From: JALORV01 sp963766365
GTDB lineage: Bacteria > Pseudomonadota > Gammaproteobacteria > Burkholderiales > Burkholderiaceae_F
Assembly: GCA_963766365.1 (NCBI GenBank)
Contig: CAVXZK010000003.1
Span: 124,001 to 188,000 of the forward strand
Reading direction: 5' to 3'
Length of the DNA: 64,000 nucleotides
Below are positions 38,232-46,648 of the stretch, in pieces. A program made the translations under genes and the position numbers. The notes under the pieces are model-generated. The model did not search any database. It saw only the letters and a program-made list of their open reading frames with translations, and was not told where the DNA came from. Positions within the stretch are counted from its first letter, which is position 1. Each line of letters opens with the position of its first letter.

Positions 38232-38761
38232 TGCGCCTGCCTGCCTGGACTCAGGACCTCGCACCACGTAACCGCGAACTGGTGGCGGCCATCGAAGCGC
38301 GCCGCGGCGGCGCGCTGCTCAACCTCGATCGCATGCTGCTGTGGTCGGAGCCGCTGGCGCGCGGCTGGAACGCGTATCTGCGCGCGATCCGTAATGAACT
38401 CGCGCTGTCGCCGTTCCTGCGCGAACTGGCGATCTGTGTCGTGGCGCGTCTCACCGGTGCGCAGTACGAGTACCACCACCATGCGCCGGAGCTTGCGAAA
38501 GCGGGGGCGACCGCTGCGCAGCTGGCCGTGCTGGACGATCCGGACGCCGCGGCAAGCAGTCCGCTCTATGACGAACTGCAGCGCACGGTGATCCGCTTCG
38601 CGATCGCCAGCACGCGCGATGTCAGGATCCCCGACGAGGTGTTCGACGAACTGAATCGCCGCCTGCCGCCGAATGAACTCGTCGAACTCGTGGCGGCGAC
38701 CGCGACCTACAACATGGTGGCGCGATTCCTGGTTGCGCTGGACATCACCCCAGAGCACTAG
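38228..38761 (+). CDS. Carboxymuconolactone decarboxylase-like protein (AhpD fold)
   Basis: 177 residues, all-helical. LRELAICVVARLTGAQYEYHHHAPELAKAG (quoted only to show the region, shortened motif EYHHH) marks the CMD active helix; the redox CxxC of AhpD is absent and Glu/His take its place, as in true carboxymuconolactone-type members. The second part VELVAATATYNMVARFL matches the family end. Likely a decarboxylase or isomerase for the pathway substrate. Last clear gene of the tight cox operon. Confidence 0.82.
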   Translation: MMRLPAWTQDLAPRNRELVAAIEARRGGALLNLDRMLLWSEPLARGWNAYLRAIRNELALSPFLRELAICVVARLTGAQYEYHHHAPELAKAGATAAQLAVLDDPDAAASSPLYDELQRTVIRFAIASTRDVRIPDEVFDELNRRLPPNELVELVAATATYNMVARFLVALDITPEH

Positions 38762-38969
38762 CGATTCCGCAAGCCAGAGGGCACGGGCCGAGGTCGGGCG
38801 ACAAGGTTCGTGCCAAAGCACTGCACCGAGAGTATCTTGTGCAGTCTTCGACAGGACGGCCGCGCAACGCGGGTGACCTTGCCGAATCGAGGCGGGCATC
38901 GATGAGGCCCGTGCCTTCGCCGCGAACAGGTGTTTTCAGGGCCTCTGACTCAAACACGGGAGGCATCGC

Positions 38970-39263
38970 ATGGCGACCTATATCGTTCTGGCCAACTACA
39001 CCGATCAGGGCATCCGCAACGTCAAGGACACAGTGAAGCGCGCCGATGCCGTGCGTGACCTTGCAAAGAAGTTCGGCGCAACGGCGCGCGAGTTCTACTG
39101 GACCTTGGGTAACCACGACGTCGTCGTGATCTTCGATGCTCCCGACGATGCCGCGATGACAGCCCTCAGCCTGACCGTTGCCGCTGCCGGAAACGTGCGC
39201 ACCCAGACGATGCGCGCGTTTTCCCGCGATGAAGTGACCGGTGTGCTTGCGAAGGTTGGATAG
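38970..39263 (+). CDS. GYD-domain protein
   Basis: 97 residues. YIVLANYTDQGIRNVKDTVK, FYWTLGNHDVVVIFDAPDD (the family GxYD position reads GNHD here) and FSRDEV are typical of the GYD family, a ferredoxin-like dimeric fold of unknown function. It lies 208 bases after the CMD gene and is convergent with the Fe-S oxidoreductase. Confidence 0.85.
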   Translation: MATYIVLANYTDQGIRNVKDTVKRADAVRDLAKKFGATAREFYWTLGNHDVVVIFDAPDDAAMTALSLTVAAAGNVRTQTMRAFSRDEVTGVLAKVG

Positions 39264-39283
39264 GGACGAGCGCCTGGACCCGC

Positions 39284-39305
39284 GATCCGTCCGACCGGGC
39301 GGATC
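39284..39305. terminator. Hairpin between convergent genes
   Basis: Nine-pair stem GATCCGTCC / GGGCGGATC (one G-T pair) with loop GACC, 20 bases after the GYD gene stop and 16 bases before the stop of the convergent oxidoreductase gene. There is no T-run. A likely transcription end for one or both. Confidence 0.5.
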
Positions 39306-39321
39306 GGCGCGACACAAGGGC

Positions 39322-41316
39322 TCAGGCGAGGGCCTCGGCGACCAGTTCGGCGATGTCGCGCGCGGCGATGCGGTCGTCTTTCTGCGCCAGCCCATCGCCG
39401 ACCATCACCGCGCAGTAGGGGCACGCGGTCGCCACCGTGCTGGGCTGCTGGTCGAGCGCCTGTTCGGCACGCACCACGTTGATGCGGGTGCCAATCGTCT
39501 CCTCGAGCCACATGCGGCCGCCGCCGGCGCCGCAGCACATCGCCTTGTCGCGCGAAAGCGCGAACTCGAGCGTCGCATCCTTCGAGATCGCCTGCAGCAC
39601 CCGCCGTGGCGCGTCGTACTCGCCATTGTGGCGACCGAGGTAGCACGGCTCGTGGAAGATCACGCGCTCATGCTTGCGTGCGGGCTTCAGCCGTCCGTCG
39701 GCGATCCACGCGTCGATCGCCTGCGTATGGTGCAGCACCTCGTAGTGGCCACCGAACTCCGGCAGTTCGTTCTTCAATGCATTGAACGCGTGCGGGTCGC
39801 AGGTGACGATGCGCTTGACGCCCAGCGTGTTCAGCGTCTCCACCAGCGTCGCGGCCAGTTGCTGGAACACCATCTCGTTGCCGAGGCGGCGCACACATTC
39901 GCCGGTGGAACCTTCCTGCGGTCCGAGGATGCCGAGCTTGATGCCTGCTGCCTGCGCGACACGGACGAAGGCGCGCGCGATCTTCTGCCCGCGCGGGTCA
40001 AAGGACGAGGCGGAGCCGACGTAATAGAGGTAGTCGAGTGCTGCGACTTCGTCCGCGCTCGCGACGACCGGCAGTCCGAGTTCCTTCGCCCAGTCGCCGC
40101 GCGTGCCGGCATCGAGCCCCCATGGATTGCCCTGTGACTCATAGGCGGCGAACACGCGATTCAGCTCGTGCGGGAACTCGCCCTCCATCATCACCTGCCG
40201 CTGCCGCAGGCGGTAGAACTTCGGCAGGTGCTCGAGGTGAATCGGGCATGCGACCTCGCAATAGCCGCAGGTGGTGCAGGCCCACAGCGTCTCCTCGCTG
40301 ATCGCGTTGGTGACCAGTGCCGGAAGCTGGACGCGTGCGCCGGCGCGGATCGCATTCCGCTCCTTGACCAGGTGATGCTTGATCTCGTCGTTGACCCACT
40401 TCAGTGACAGCGGCTTGCCGGTCAGGAAGGTCGGGCACGCATCCTTGCAGCGGCCGCACTCGGTGCAGGTGAAGGCGTCCAGGCCTTCCTTCCAGGTGAG
40501 GTCGAGCGCGGTTTTGGCGCCGATCTGCAGCTGGTCGGGATCCGCCGTGTCGTCCATCAGCGGCGCGAGATCGACCTTTGGCACCCGGTTGGCGGGGACA
40601 TCGCGCCCGAAGTAAACGACCGGCAGCGCGGTGACGATATGGAAGTGTTCGCCTATCGGCAGGATCGCCAGGAACGTGAACACCGTCGCCATCTGCAGCC
40701 AGTAAAAGGCGTGGAGTCCAAAGTCGATGGTGCCCGGGGAGAGTCCCGTGACCAGCGAGGCGAGCGGACCACCGATCCACGCCCACGCCTGTTCGTGCGC
40801 AATGGCGGGCACGGTCGGCGAGTACTTGGCAAAGCGGAACGCGTCGAACCCGAAGTCGGTCACCATGATCGCGAGGATCAGCGTGAGCACGAGCAGCGCT
40901 TCGCGGTTGGGTTCGAGCCGGCGCGGGCGGGTCACGAAGCGTCGCCAGAACCCGTATCCGACGGCGATCAGCACCGCAAGTTCGATGAAGTCCTTGAACG
41001 CGGTGTACCCGGCGCCGAACGCTCCCGGGATCGTGGCCAGTTCGTCATAACCGATGACGATCAGGTGGAGCTTGCGGATCAACAGAGTCAGGAAACCGAA
41101 GAAGATGACCGCGTGCATCAGCCCCGATCTGAAGTCCCCCGTCAGCAGTCGAGACTGGCCGAAGCCGAGACGCATTACGCGGCCAAGCCGCGTCGCCGGA
41201 TCATCGAGCCGATTGTCGGCGGCGAGTGCCGCGACGATCGACAGCTTGCGCCACGCGAGTGCGCCGAATGCGGCAAAACCGGCCAGCATCAACAGCGTGA
41301 TTCCGAGCGGACTCAT
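39322..41316 (-). CDS. EtfD-like membrane Fe-S oxidoreductase (NarI-like plus HdrD/CCG domains)
   Basis: 664 residues from the ATG at 41316 (MSPLGITLLMLAGFAAFGAL); an ATG at 41349 would add 11 residues. The N-terminal half has about six membrane helices resembling the nitrate-reductase gamma subunit, with His residues that could bind heme b. Two [4Fe-4S] motifs follow, CTECGRCKDACP and CTTCGYCEVACP, then two CCG domains (HEPCYLGRHNGEYDAPR; AMCCGAGGGRMWLEE). This architecture passes electrons from electron-transfer flavoprotein to quinone (EtfD) or serves related heterodisulfide-reductase-like chains. No etfAB genes are in the window. Confidence 0.88.
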   Translation of the reverse strand: MSPLGITLLMLAGFAAFGALAWRKLSIVAALAADNRLDDPATRLGRVMRLGFGQSRLLTGDFRSGLMHAVIFFGFLTLLIRKLHLIVIGYDELATIPGAFGAGYTAFKDFIELAVLIAVGYGFWRRFVTRPRRLEPNREALLVLTLILAIMVTDFGFDAFRFAKYSPTVPAIAHEQAWAWIGGPLASLVTGLSPGTIDFGLHAFYWLQMATVFTFLAILPIGEHFHIVTALPVVYFGRDVPANRVPKVDLAPLMDDTADPDQLQIGAKTALDLTWKEGLDAFTCTECGRCKDACPTFLTGKPLSLKWVNDEIKHHLVKERNAIRAGARVQLPALVTNAISEETLWACTTCGYCEVACPIHLEHLPKFYRLRQRQVMMEGEFPHELNRVFAAYESQGNPWGLDAGTRGDWAKELGLPVVASADEVAALDYLYYVGSASSFDPRGQKIARAFVRVAQAAGIKLGILGPQEGSTGECVRRLGNEMVFQQLAATLVETLNTLGVKRIVTCDPHAFNALKNELPEFGGHYEVLHHTQAIDAWIADGRLKPARKHERVIFHEPCYLGRHNGEYDAPRRVLQAISKDATLEFALSRDKAMCCGAGGGRMWLEETIGTRINVVRAEQALDQQPSTVATACPYCAVMVGDGLAQKDDRIAARDIAELVAEALA

Positions 41317-41456
41317 GGGCGTCGGGACGCGAACAATAGGAACGGCCATTGTCCGAGCGCGACCGCGGCACAGGCTGACGCCGATCAACGGGCACGGTCG
41401 GGAGGCCTGCGCCCGACGCGACAGGGTGAAGCAGCGGAGTGGCTGGAACGCGTGTG

Positions 41457-42122
41457 TCAGCGCGAGGAGGGCAGAGTGGCGACCGGCTCGGCGACGTAGA
41501 GCGTCCAGCGCGCTCCGGAAACCCGCTCCTCTACGCACACCCCCTGCGAGCAAGCACCCATGCGGAAATGATCCTGGTCGGCAGGAAACCGCACCGCCGC
41601 CGAGGGGTCCGCGCCCTGCCGGTAACGCGCCAGCGAGGCGTCGTCGGATGATCCGGTCTGCCAGGTCGCCACGCCATTGCGTACCGACATGGCGGTTACG
41701 CGCAGGTCGGCAACAGCGAAGGACCGGTAGTCGCGGCGCTCGACGGTACCCACGACGAACACATAGCGCGGACCGGTGGCGCTTTCGTGCTTGCCGAGCA
41801 ACAGCCCAAACACGTCGTAGCCATCGCGCTCGGCGACGAAGGATTCGACATCGGTCGCCGCGAAGACGATTTGCCCCGGCCGCCGCACTGCAGCCGAGCG
41901 CAGGCCCGGCATCTGCGAGAGCACGGACGGATCGCCGCTTCCCGCCTGCGTCACGTGCTGCCCGAGCCGACGCTGCCACTCGGTGATCACGGTCATCGCG
42001 GCGGCCTCCGGCATGTGCTCAACGGATGCCGGGGCTGCCGGGCGGGGAGCGTACGTCGCACAGCCGTTCACCAACAGTGCGAGCAGCAGGCACGCGAGCA
42101 GGCGAGGCGTGGCACGCTGCAT
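41457..42122 (-). CDS. Predicted lipoprotein, unknown function
   Basis: 221 residues from the ATG at 42122. Signal and lipobox: LLACLLLALLVNGCATY. The rest is a beta-rich globular domain (RPGQIVFAATDVESFVAERD, VFVVGTVERRDYRSFAVADL) without known motif, plus a cysteine pair GACSQGVCVE. It starts 4 bases after the ankyrin gene stop, so the two are co-transcribed. The frame is open far upstream, but that part overlaps the ankyrin gene. Confidence 0.7.
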   Translation of the reverse strand: MQRATPRLLACLLLALLVNGCATYAPRPAAPASVEHMPEAAAMTVITEWQRRLGQHVTQAGSGDPSVLSQMPGLRSAAVRRPGQIVFAATDVESFVAERDGYDVFGLLLGKHESATGPRYVFVVGTVERRDYRSFAVADLRVTAMSVRNGVATWQTGSSDDASLARYRQGADPSAAVRFPADQDHFRMGACSQGVCVEERVSGARWTLYVAEPVATLPSSR

Positions 42123-42126
42123 CGCG

Positions 42127-44010
42127 CTACTCCTTCTGCGGCCGAGCGTCGGCCTCGGAAGAGGTTTGCGCCGAGCCCGACTCCTGGAGTGCCGTCGTTC
42201 GATAAGCCAACGTGCCATCAGGCGAAGTCTCCATGGGAATCGATTCGCCACGGGCCAGTCGGCCCAGGTGCTCCGCGGTGCTCCATTGCCACGCACTGCG
42301 GGCCAGGTCGTAAGGTGTTGCGCCCGCAGCATTACGCGCCTGCGGATCCGCTCCCGCTCGTACGAGCATGACGGCAATCGCCGCGTGGCCACCGCGCGCC
42401 GCCAGATGCAACGGTGTCGTGCCGCCGTCACTGGCGGCGCGCGGATCCGCACCTCCAGCCAACAGCCGTTGCATCATCGGCGCATTGCCACGCAGCGCCG
42501 CCTCGTGCAGCGGCGTCCTGCCGAACAGGTCGTGTGTGTTCGGATTGGCACCCGCTTTCAGCAGAATGGAGGCGATGTCGGTCTTGCCACTCGACGCGGC
42601 GAGCATCAGTGGAGTCACGCCATAGTTCGCAGCTCGGTTCGGATCCGCGCCGCGAGCAATGAGTTCCTGCACCGTCGTGTTGCTGCCCGCGCGCGTGGCT
42701 GCATGCAGGGGCGTCTCGCCATCGATGTCCGCCGCGTTGACCTCGCCCGGTGCAACGGTCAACTGCCTTACCGCGACCGCGTCGCCGGACCGGGCAGCCC
42801 ACCAAAGAGTGCTGCGGCCGAGCGCGTCGGGGCTCATCGCGCGGTTCGAGGGGGCAGTCGTGTCCGGCTTCGTGAAGCACACGGCGGCCATCGTGACGGC
42901 CCCCTTTTCGTTGGTCTCGTGGCCGTAGTCGAGTCCGTAATAGCGCGACAACTCGCGCTCGATCGCCTCGAACTGTGCCCGCCCGCGTGGCTGGCCGCGC
43001 TCGTCCCGGTACCAGTCGATCGCATCGGCGCAGCGCTCGCGCATCAGTGTCCTGATGCGGCCGCTGGTGTAGCGCACAAACTTGTTGGGATTCAGGACTT
43101 CGTTCCAGTGCGGCGTGATGAATACGGTGAGGAAGTCCGAGTCCGCTTGAATCTGCACGCGCCAGAACTGGCCGTCGCGAACCAGCATCGGCGGCATCGT
43201 GCGCGACCCGACACGGATCGTTTCCGTCAGGTTGCGATAGAACTGCATGCCGGCGAAATCGGCCGCCAAGTCGCCATTGGAATGAATGCCGGTCGTCATG
43301 ATGCCCAGCACGCCATCCTCGGACGTCAGCAGGTTACGGGATGTCGACGCGATGGCCGATTTGATCGCCTCCTGCTCCGGAAGGCCGCGCTTGATGCGCC
43401 TTTCGTACTTTGCGTGATAGATACGGCCCACATTGATGAAGTGGACCAGCTTGTCGGTGCCGAATACCTCGCCGCCGGCGCTGACAGTGCCGGCCCGGAA
43501 GAAGGTCCGCACCGCCTTGGTCAGATCGATGACCAGCAGCGGATCGTCGTAGATCGATTGCATCGGCCGGTACATCGTCACTAGCCCGGGAAACTGCGAC
43601 TGCACGGGTTCGGAGATCAGCTGGGCATCGAGAAGTTCGTTCGCCGGGATCGCGGCGAATACGTGCTCCCAGACCTTGCCGGCAATGAAATCCGATGAAT
43701 GCAGTTCTGCCAGGGGTGTCGTCGTCGGCTGGCCTTCAAGCGCCGCGCCGATGGCCGCATTGGTCTCGTCAACTGCCCCGACGATGGCGTTGTGGAAGAT
43801 CCGCGAGAAATACGGGCCAAGGTCGGCGAAGTTTCGCCCGACCGGCAAGGTGTACTGCTCTGACTCGTGCGCCTGCGCCGGCGAGGCTGGTATCAGAGTC
43901 AGGCCGCAGCTCGCCAGCAGTGCCGCCAGGACGCCGGCGAGGCGACGTTCGGAGCGACGCGGCACCGCCGTTCCGTGCAAGACGACAGTCGGGGAGGAAA
44001 TCCGATGCAT
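42127..44010 (-). CDS. Exported ankyrin-repeat protein
   Basis: 627 residues from the ATG at 44010. N-terminal export signal after a basic stretch (SERRLAGVLAALLASCGLTL, cleavage near SPAQA-HE). Residues about 60-390 form an unrecognised domain (TDKLVHFINVGRIYHAKY, NGDLAADFAGMQFYRNL). The C-terminal third has about five ankyrin repeats (DGETPLHAATRAGSN, YGVTPLMLAASSGK, FGRTPLHEAALRGN, GGTTPLHLAARGGH). Presumably periplasmic protein-binding. It lies 88 bases downstream of the acyltransferase gene on the same strand, perhaps as the tail of the lipid operon. Confidence 0.82.
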   Translation of the reverse strand: MHRISSPTVVLHGTAVPRRSERRLAGVLAALLASCGLTLIPASPAQAHESEQYTLPVGRNFADLGPYFSRIFHNAIVGAVDETNAAIGAALEGQPTTTPLAELHSSDFIAGKVWEHVFAAIPANELLDAQLISEPVQSQFPGLVTMYRPMQSIYDDPLLVIDLTKAVRTFFRAGTVSAGGEVFGTDKLVHFINVGRIYHAKYERRIKRGLPEQEAIKSAIASTSRNLLTSEDGVLGIMTTGIHSNGDLAADFAGMQFYRNLTETIRVGSRTMPPMLVRDGQFWRVQIQADSDFLTVFITPHWNEVLNPNKFVRYTSGRIRTLMRERCADAIDWYRDERGQPRGRAQFEAIERELSRYYGLDYGHETNEKGAVTMAAVCFTKPDTTAPSNRAMSPDALGRSTLWWAARSGDAVAVRQLTVAPGEVNAADIDGETPLHAATRAGSNTTVQELIARGADPNRAANYGVTPLMLAASSGKTDIASILLKAGANPNTHDLFGRTPLHEAALRGNAPMMQRLLAGGADPRAASDGGTTPLHLAARGGHAAIAVMLVRAGADPQARNAAGATPYDLARSAWQWSTAEHLGRLARGESIPMETSPDGTLAYRTTALQESGSAQTSSEADARPQKE

Positions 44011-44098
44011 CACTTTCGCTGTTCCGCACGCCATGGGCTGCCTCGCAGCCTGGCGAGTGTGAAGATTTTACCTTCGCCGCCGGCGGATTTCGTAATGC

Positions 44099-45355
44099 TC
44101 AGGTCTCGCCGCGGCGGGTTCGATCCGGCCAGGGCTTCCAGCGGCGGTGGACCCACCACCACTGTTCCGGCCGTCGCACGATCATGCGCTCAAGCGCCTG
44201 GTTGTACGACCGCGTTGTCAGCCGGATCGCTTCATTCGTATCGGGATGTTCGGTAGGCAGGATTTGTGCCTCAAAGCGCAGTACGTGCTGTCCATCGGGC
44301 TCGCGCCAGCTCGACGCCGGGACAACGGGCGCGCCGGTCGTCAGCGCAATGACAGCCAGGCTGCGAAATGTTCCGGCAGGGTGGCCAAAGAACTCCGCCA
44401 GCACGCCGTCCTTGCGGTTGGCGTGCTGGTCGAACGGGAAGACGACCAGGTCGCCCGCCGCCAGCCGATCAAGAATGGCGTCGAGCCCGCCGCGCTTGGG
44501 CAGCACCCCGAAGCCGGCCTTGCGGAAGCGGCGGGTAACGAGTCGATCGAGCCACTCGGGCCGGATCGGACGACGAACGAAGTGGAAGCGCCCGTGAGCC
44601 TGGGGGAACTGCGCCAGGCCTGCGGCCGTGGCGACTTCGAAATTGCCGAAGTGCCCCGTCAGCACCAGCACACCCTTGCCGAGCTCGTGGGCGGTCAACA
44701 GTGCCTCGAGGTTCTCGACCCGCACCATCGCCAGGCGTCGTGACTGCGGGAGCCACGGAAACCACACGAACTCCCAGAGCAGCCGGCCGAGATGCCCGTA
44801 GTGTGCCTGCGCCAGCCGTTCGATTTCGCTGTCGTCGACGACCTCGCCGTAGACACGTCGGAGGTTGTCGAGAACAACCTTGCGGCGGAATGGCAGCAGC
44901 CGATACAGCAGTCGCGCGGCATGCGACGGTGCGGCACGATCGGCCTGGGCCAGGGCGACCGCCGACGCCTGAGTGCGGTCGTGGGTCAGCGAGAGGCTGA
45001 TTGAACGCAGGCGATTGCGTCCGAGTGCAACCTGGGCGTCATCGCTGAGCTCGATGGCGGGCGCGCCGTACGGATCGCGCCGCACCGAGAAATCGGTTGG
45101 CCCGAGCGCACCGAGCGCCGCTTCACGTGGGAAGAGCTTGACGCAGGCTTCCTTCGCGGCAAAGCGTGCCGCGAGGCTGGCGGCCCGCCCCTCGCCTTCG
45201 CCGGCGTCAGCCAGTTCCTGTGCGGAAAAGAGCTTCAGAAGATCACTTGCTGGCGTTTCGGCCAGCAGCCGCTCGATGCGAGCGACGTCGACCGAATCGA
45301 CGCCGCAGCGGGTCGAATCTTCCCGTGCTGCCGGTGCGTCCGGCAGGACGCTCAC
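44099..45355 (-). CDS. Fusion of holo-ACP synthase and LpxL-type lysophospholipid acyltransferase
   Basis: 418 residues, GTG start overlapping the upstream KAS stop (GTGA). Residues about 15-135 are AcpS-like: GVDSVDVARIERLL (metal Asp), SLAARFAAKEACVKLF, and SLSLTHDRTQASAVAL. Residues about 145-410 are LpxL/HtrB-like: catalytic H-x4-E in LTGHFGNFEVATAAG, FPFDQHANRKDGVLAEFFG, and RRPEQWWWVHRRWK. Known roles: AcpS loads phosphopantetheine onto ACP; LpxL-type enzymes transfer acyl groups from acyl-ACP. Joined in one chain, they would activate the operon's ACP and use its product. Both halves look catalytically complete. Confidence 0.9.
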   Translation of the reverse strand: MSVLPDAPAAREDSTRCGVDSVDVARIERLLAETPASDLLKLFSAQELADAGEGEGRAASLAARFAAKEACVKLFPREAALGALGPTDFSVRRDPYGAPAIELSDDAQVALGRNRLRSISLSLTHDRTQASAVALAQADRAAPSHAARLLYRLLPFRRKVVLDNLRRVYGEVVDDSEIERLAQAHYGHLGRLLWEFVWFPWLPQSRRLAMVRVENLEALLTAHELGKGVLVLTGHFGNFEVATAAGLAQFPQAHGRFHFVRRPIRPEWLDRLVTRRFRKAGFGVLPKRGGLDAILDRLAAGDLVVFPFDQHANRKDGVLAEFFGHPAGTFRSLAVIALTTGAPVVPASSWREPDGQHVLRFEAQILPTEHPDTNEAIRLTTRSYNQALERMIVRRPEQWWWVHRRWKPWPDRTRRGET

Positions 45356-46632
45356 GAGGCTGTCGCGCGCAGCAGGCAGGCGGCGTTCGTGCCGCCGAAA
45401 CCGCGCGACAGCAGCAGCGCGATATCGCTGCGCGGGACGCGATGTTCGCGCGTGGCGTTGATTGCACTGCAGGCTGGATCAAGAGCACTTAGCGCGGCGA
45501 TGCCGGGCACGACCCGGGCGCGCAGTGCCGCCAGCCCGACAGTGGCCTCGGCCAGTCCGGAGGCAGCGAGCAGGTGTCCGAAGGACCACTTGAATGCCGT
45601 GACCGGGGGCATGTCGGTGCCGAACACGCGAGCCAGTGCGCGGGCTTCGGATACATCCGAGTTCGCGGTGCCATTGCCGTGCGCGATGATCATGCCGACG
45701 TCGGCCGGTGCCAGGTCCGCCGCCTCCAGGGCCGCCTGGAGCGCGCGCACAAGGCCATCACCGTCTTCGCTGACCGGCAGCAGGCCCAGTCCGTCGCTGC
45801 CGTTGCCGGCGCCGAGGAACTCGCCGAGGACGGTTGCACCACGCTCCTGCGCTGCGGACTCGGTCTCCAGCACGAGCGCGGCGGCGCCTTCCCCCATCAC
45901 GCTGCCATCGTGGCGCGCATCGAACGGCCGCAGCGCCTGATGCGAAAGCAGGCCGATCTGGTCGTAGTACAGCATCGTCTGCGGCTCGATCTCGGCATCG
46001 TGCGCGGCGGCGACAGCGCGTGTGCACTCGCCGGCGCGCAAGGACTCAGCAGCCTCTGCGATCGCGAGCGGTCCGCTGATGCTGTGGTTCGTGATGCAGG
46101 CGTTGGGCCCCTTCAGGCCGTGACGGATACCGACATGGCCGAGCACATTGTTCGGCAGCGAGCGCAGCAGCCACATCGGATTCACCGTCGCCGAAAGTTC
46201 TCGGCCAAAGGTTTCGAGGCTGCCAGCTGACGTGGCAATCAATGGCAGGTAGTCGTACTGATTGGCAAACGCACCTCCGCCGGAGCCGACGAAGACGCCG
46301 GTCGCGTCGGCAAACCGCGTGGCCGCCGCCTCGTCGAGCGCAGCACGCCATGCGGCGAAGCCTGACTGCTCGATCGCCCGGTCGGCGGCAAAGAGTCCGA
46401 ACACATCAGTACGCCGGATGAACTTCAGCAACTTGCGGTCGCCCGTCAGCGCCCCGGCGTTGTAATCACCGACTTCGGCGGCGATCGGCACCGGCCATTG
46501 GCTGGCATCCCACTGTTCGATCGGGCGGATCGACGTGCGACCCGCGAGGATCGCTTCGAGCACCTCGTCCGGCGAGCGACCGGACCCGCAGATCACGCCG
46601 GCGCCGGTGATGAGGATGCGTTCCGGTTTCAT
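45352..46632 (-). CDS. Beta-ketoacyl synthase-like protein with Ser at the active-Cys position
   Basis: 426 residues from the ATG at 46632 (MKPERILITGAGVICGSG). Thiolase-fold KAS throughout, with histidine motifs AHGNGTANSD and FKWSFGHLLAASG present. The nucleophile region reads NACITNHSISGPLAIAEA; aligned on SGxxAI, S184 takes the place of the catalytic Cys. It therefore probably cannot form the usual acyl-thioester and may act as a chain-length/partner subunit for the complete KAS encoded just upstream, or use Ser as a decarboxylase or acyl-transfer nucleophile. The spacing of 17 bases from the upstream KAS stop indicates translational coupling. Confidence 0.88.
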   Translation of the reverse strand: MKPERILITGAGVICGSGRSPDEVLEAILAGRTSIRPIEQWDASQWPVPIAAEVGDYNAGALTGDRKLLKFIRRTDVFGLFAADRAIEQSGFAAWRAALDEAAATRFADATGVFVGSGGGAFANQYDYLPLIATSAGSLETFGRELSATVNPMWLLRSLPNNVLGHVGIRHGLKGPNACITNHSISGPLAIAEAAESLRAGECTRAVAAAHDAEIEPQTMLYYDQIGLLSHQALRPFDARHDGSVMGEGAAALVLETESAAQERGATVLGEFLGAGNGSDGLGLLPVSEDGDGLVRALQAALEAADLAPADVGMIIAHGNGTANSDVSEARALARVFGTDMPPVTAFKWSFGHLLAASGLAEATVGLAALRARVVPGIAALSALDPACSAINATREHRVPRSDIALLLSRGFGGTNAACLLRATAS

Positions 46633-46648
46633 GCCTGGCAGTCGTGCG

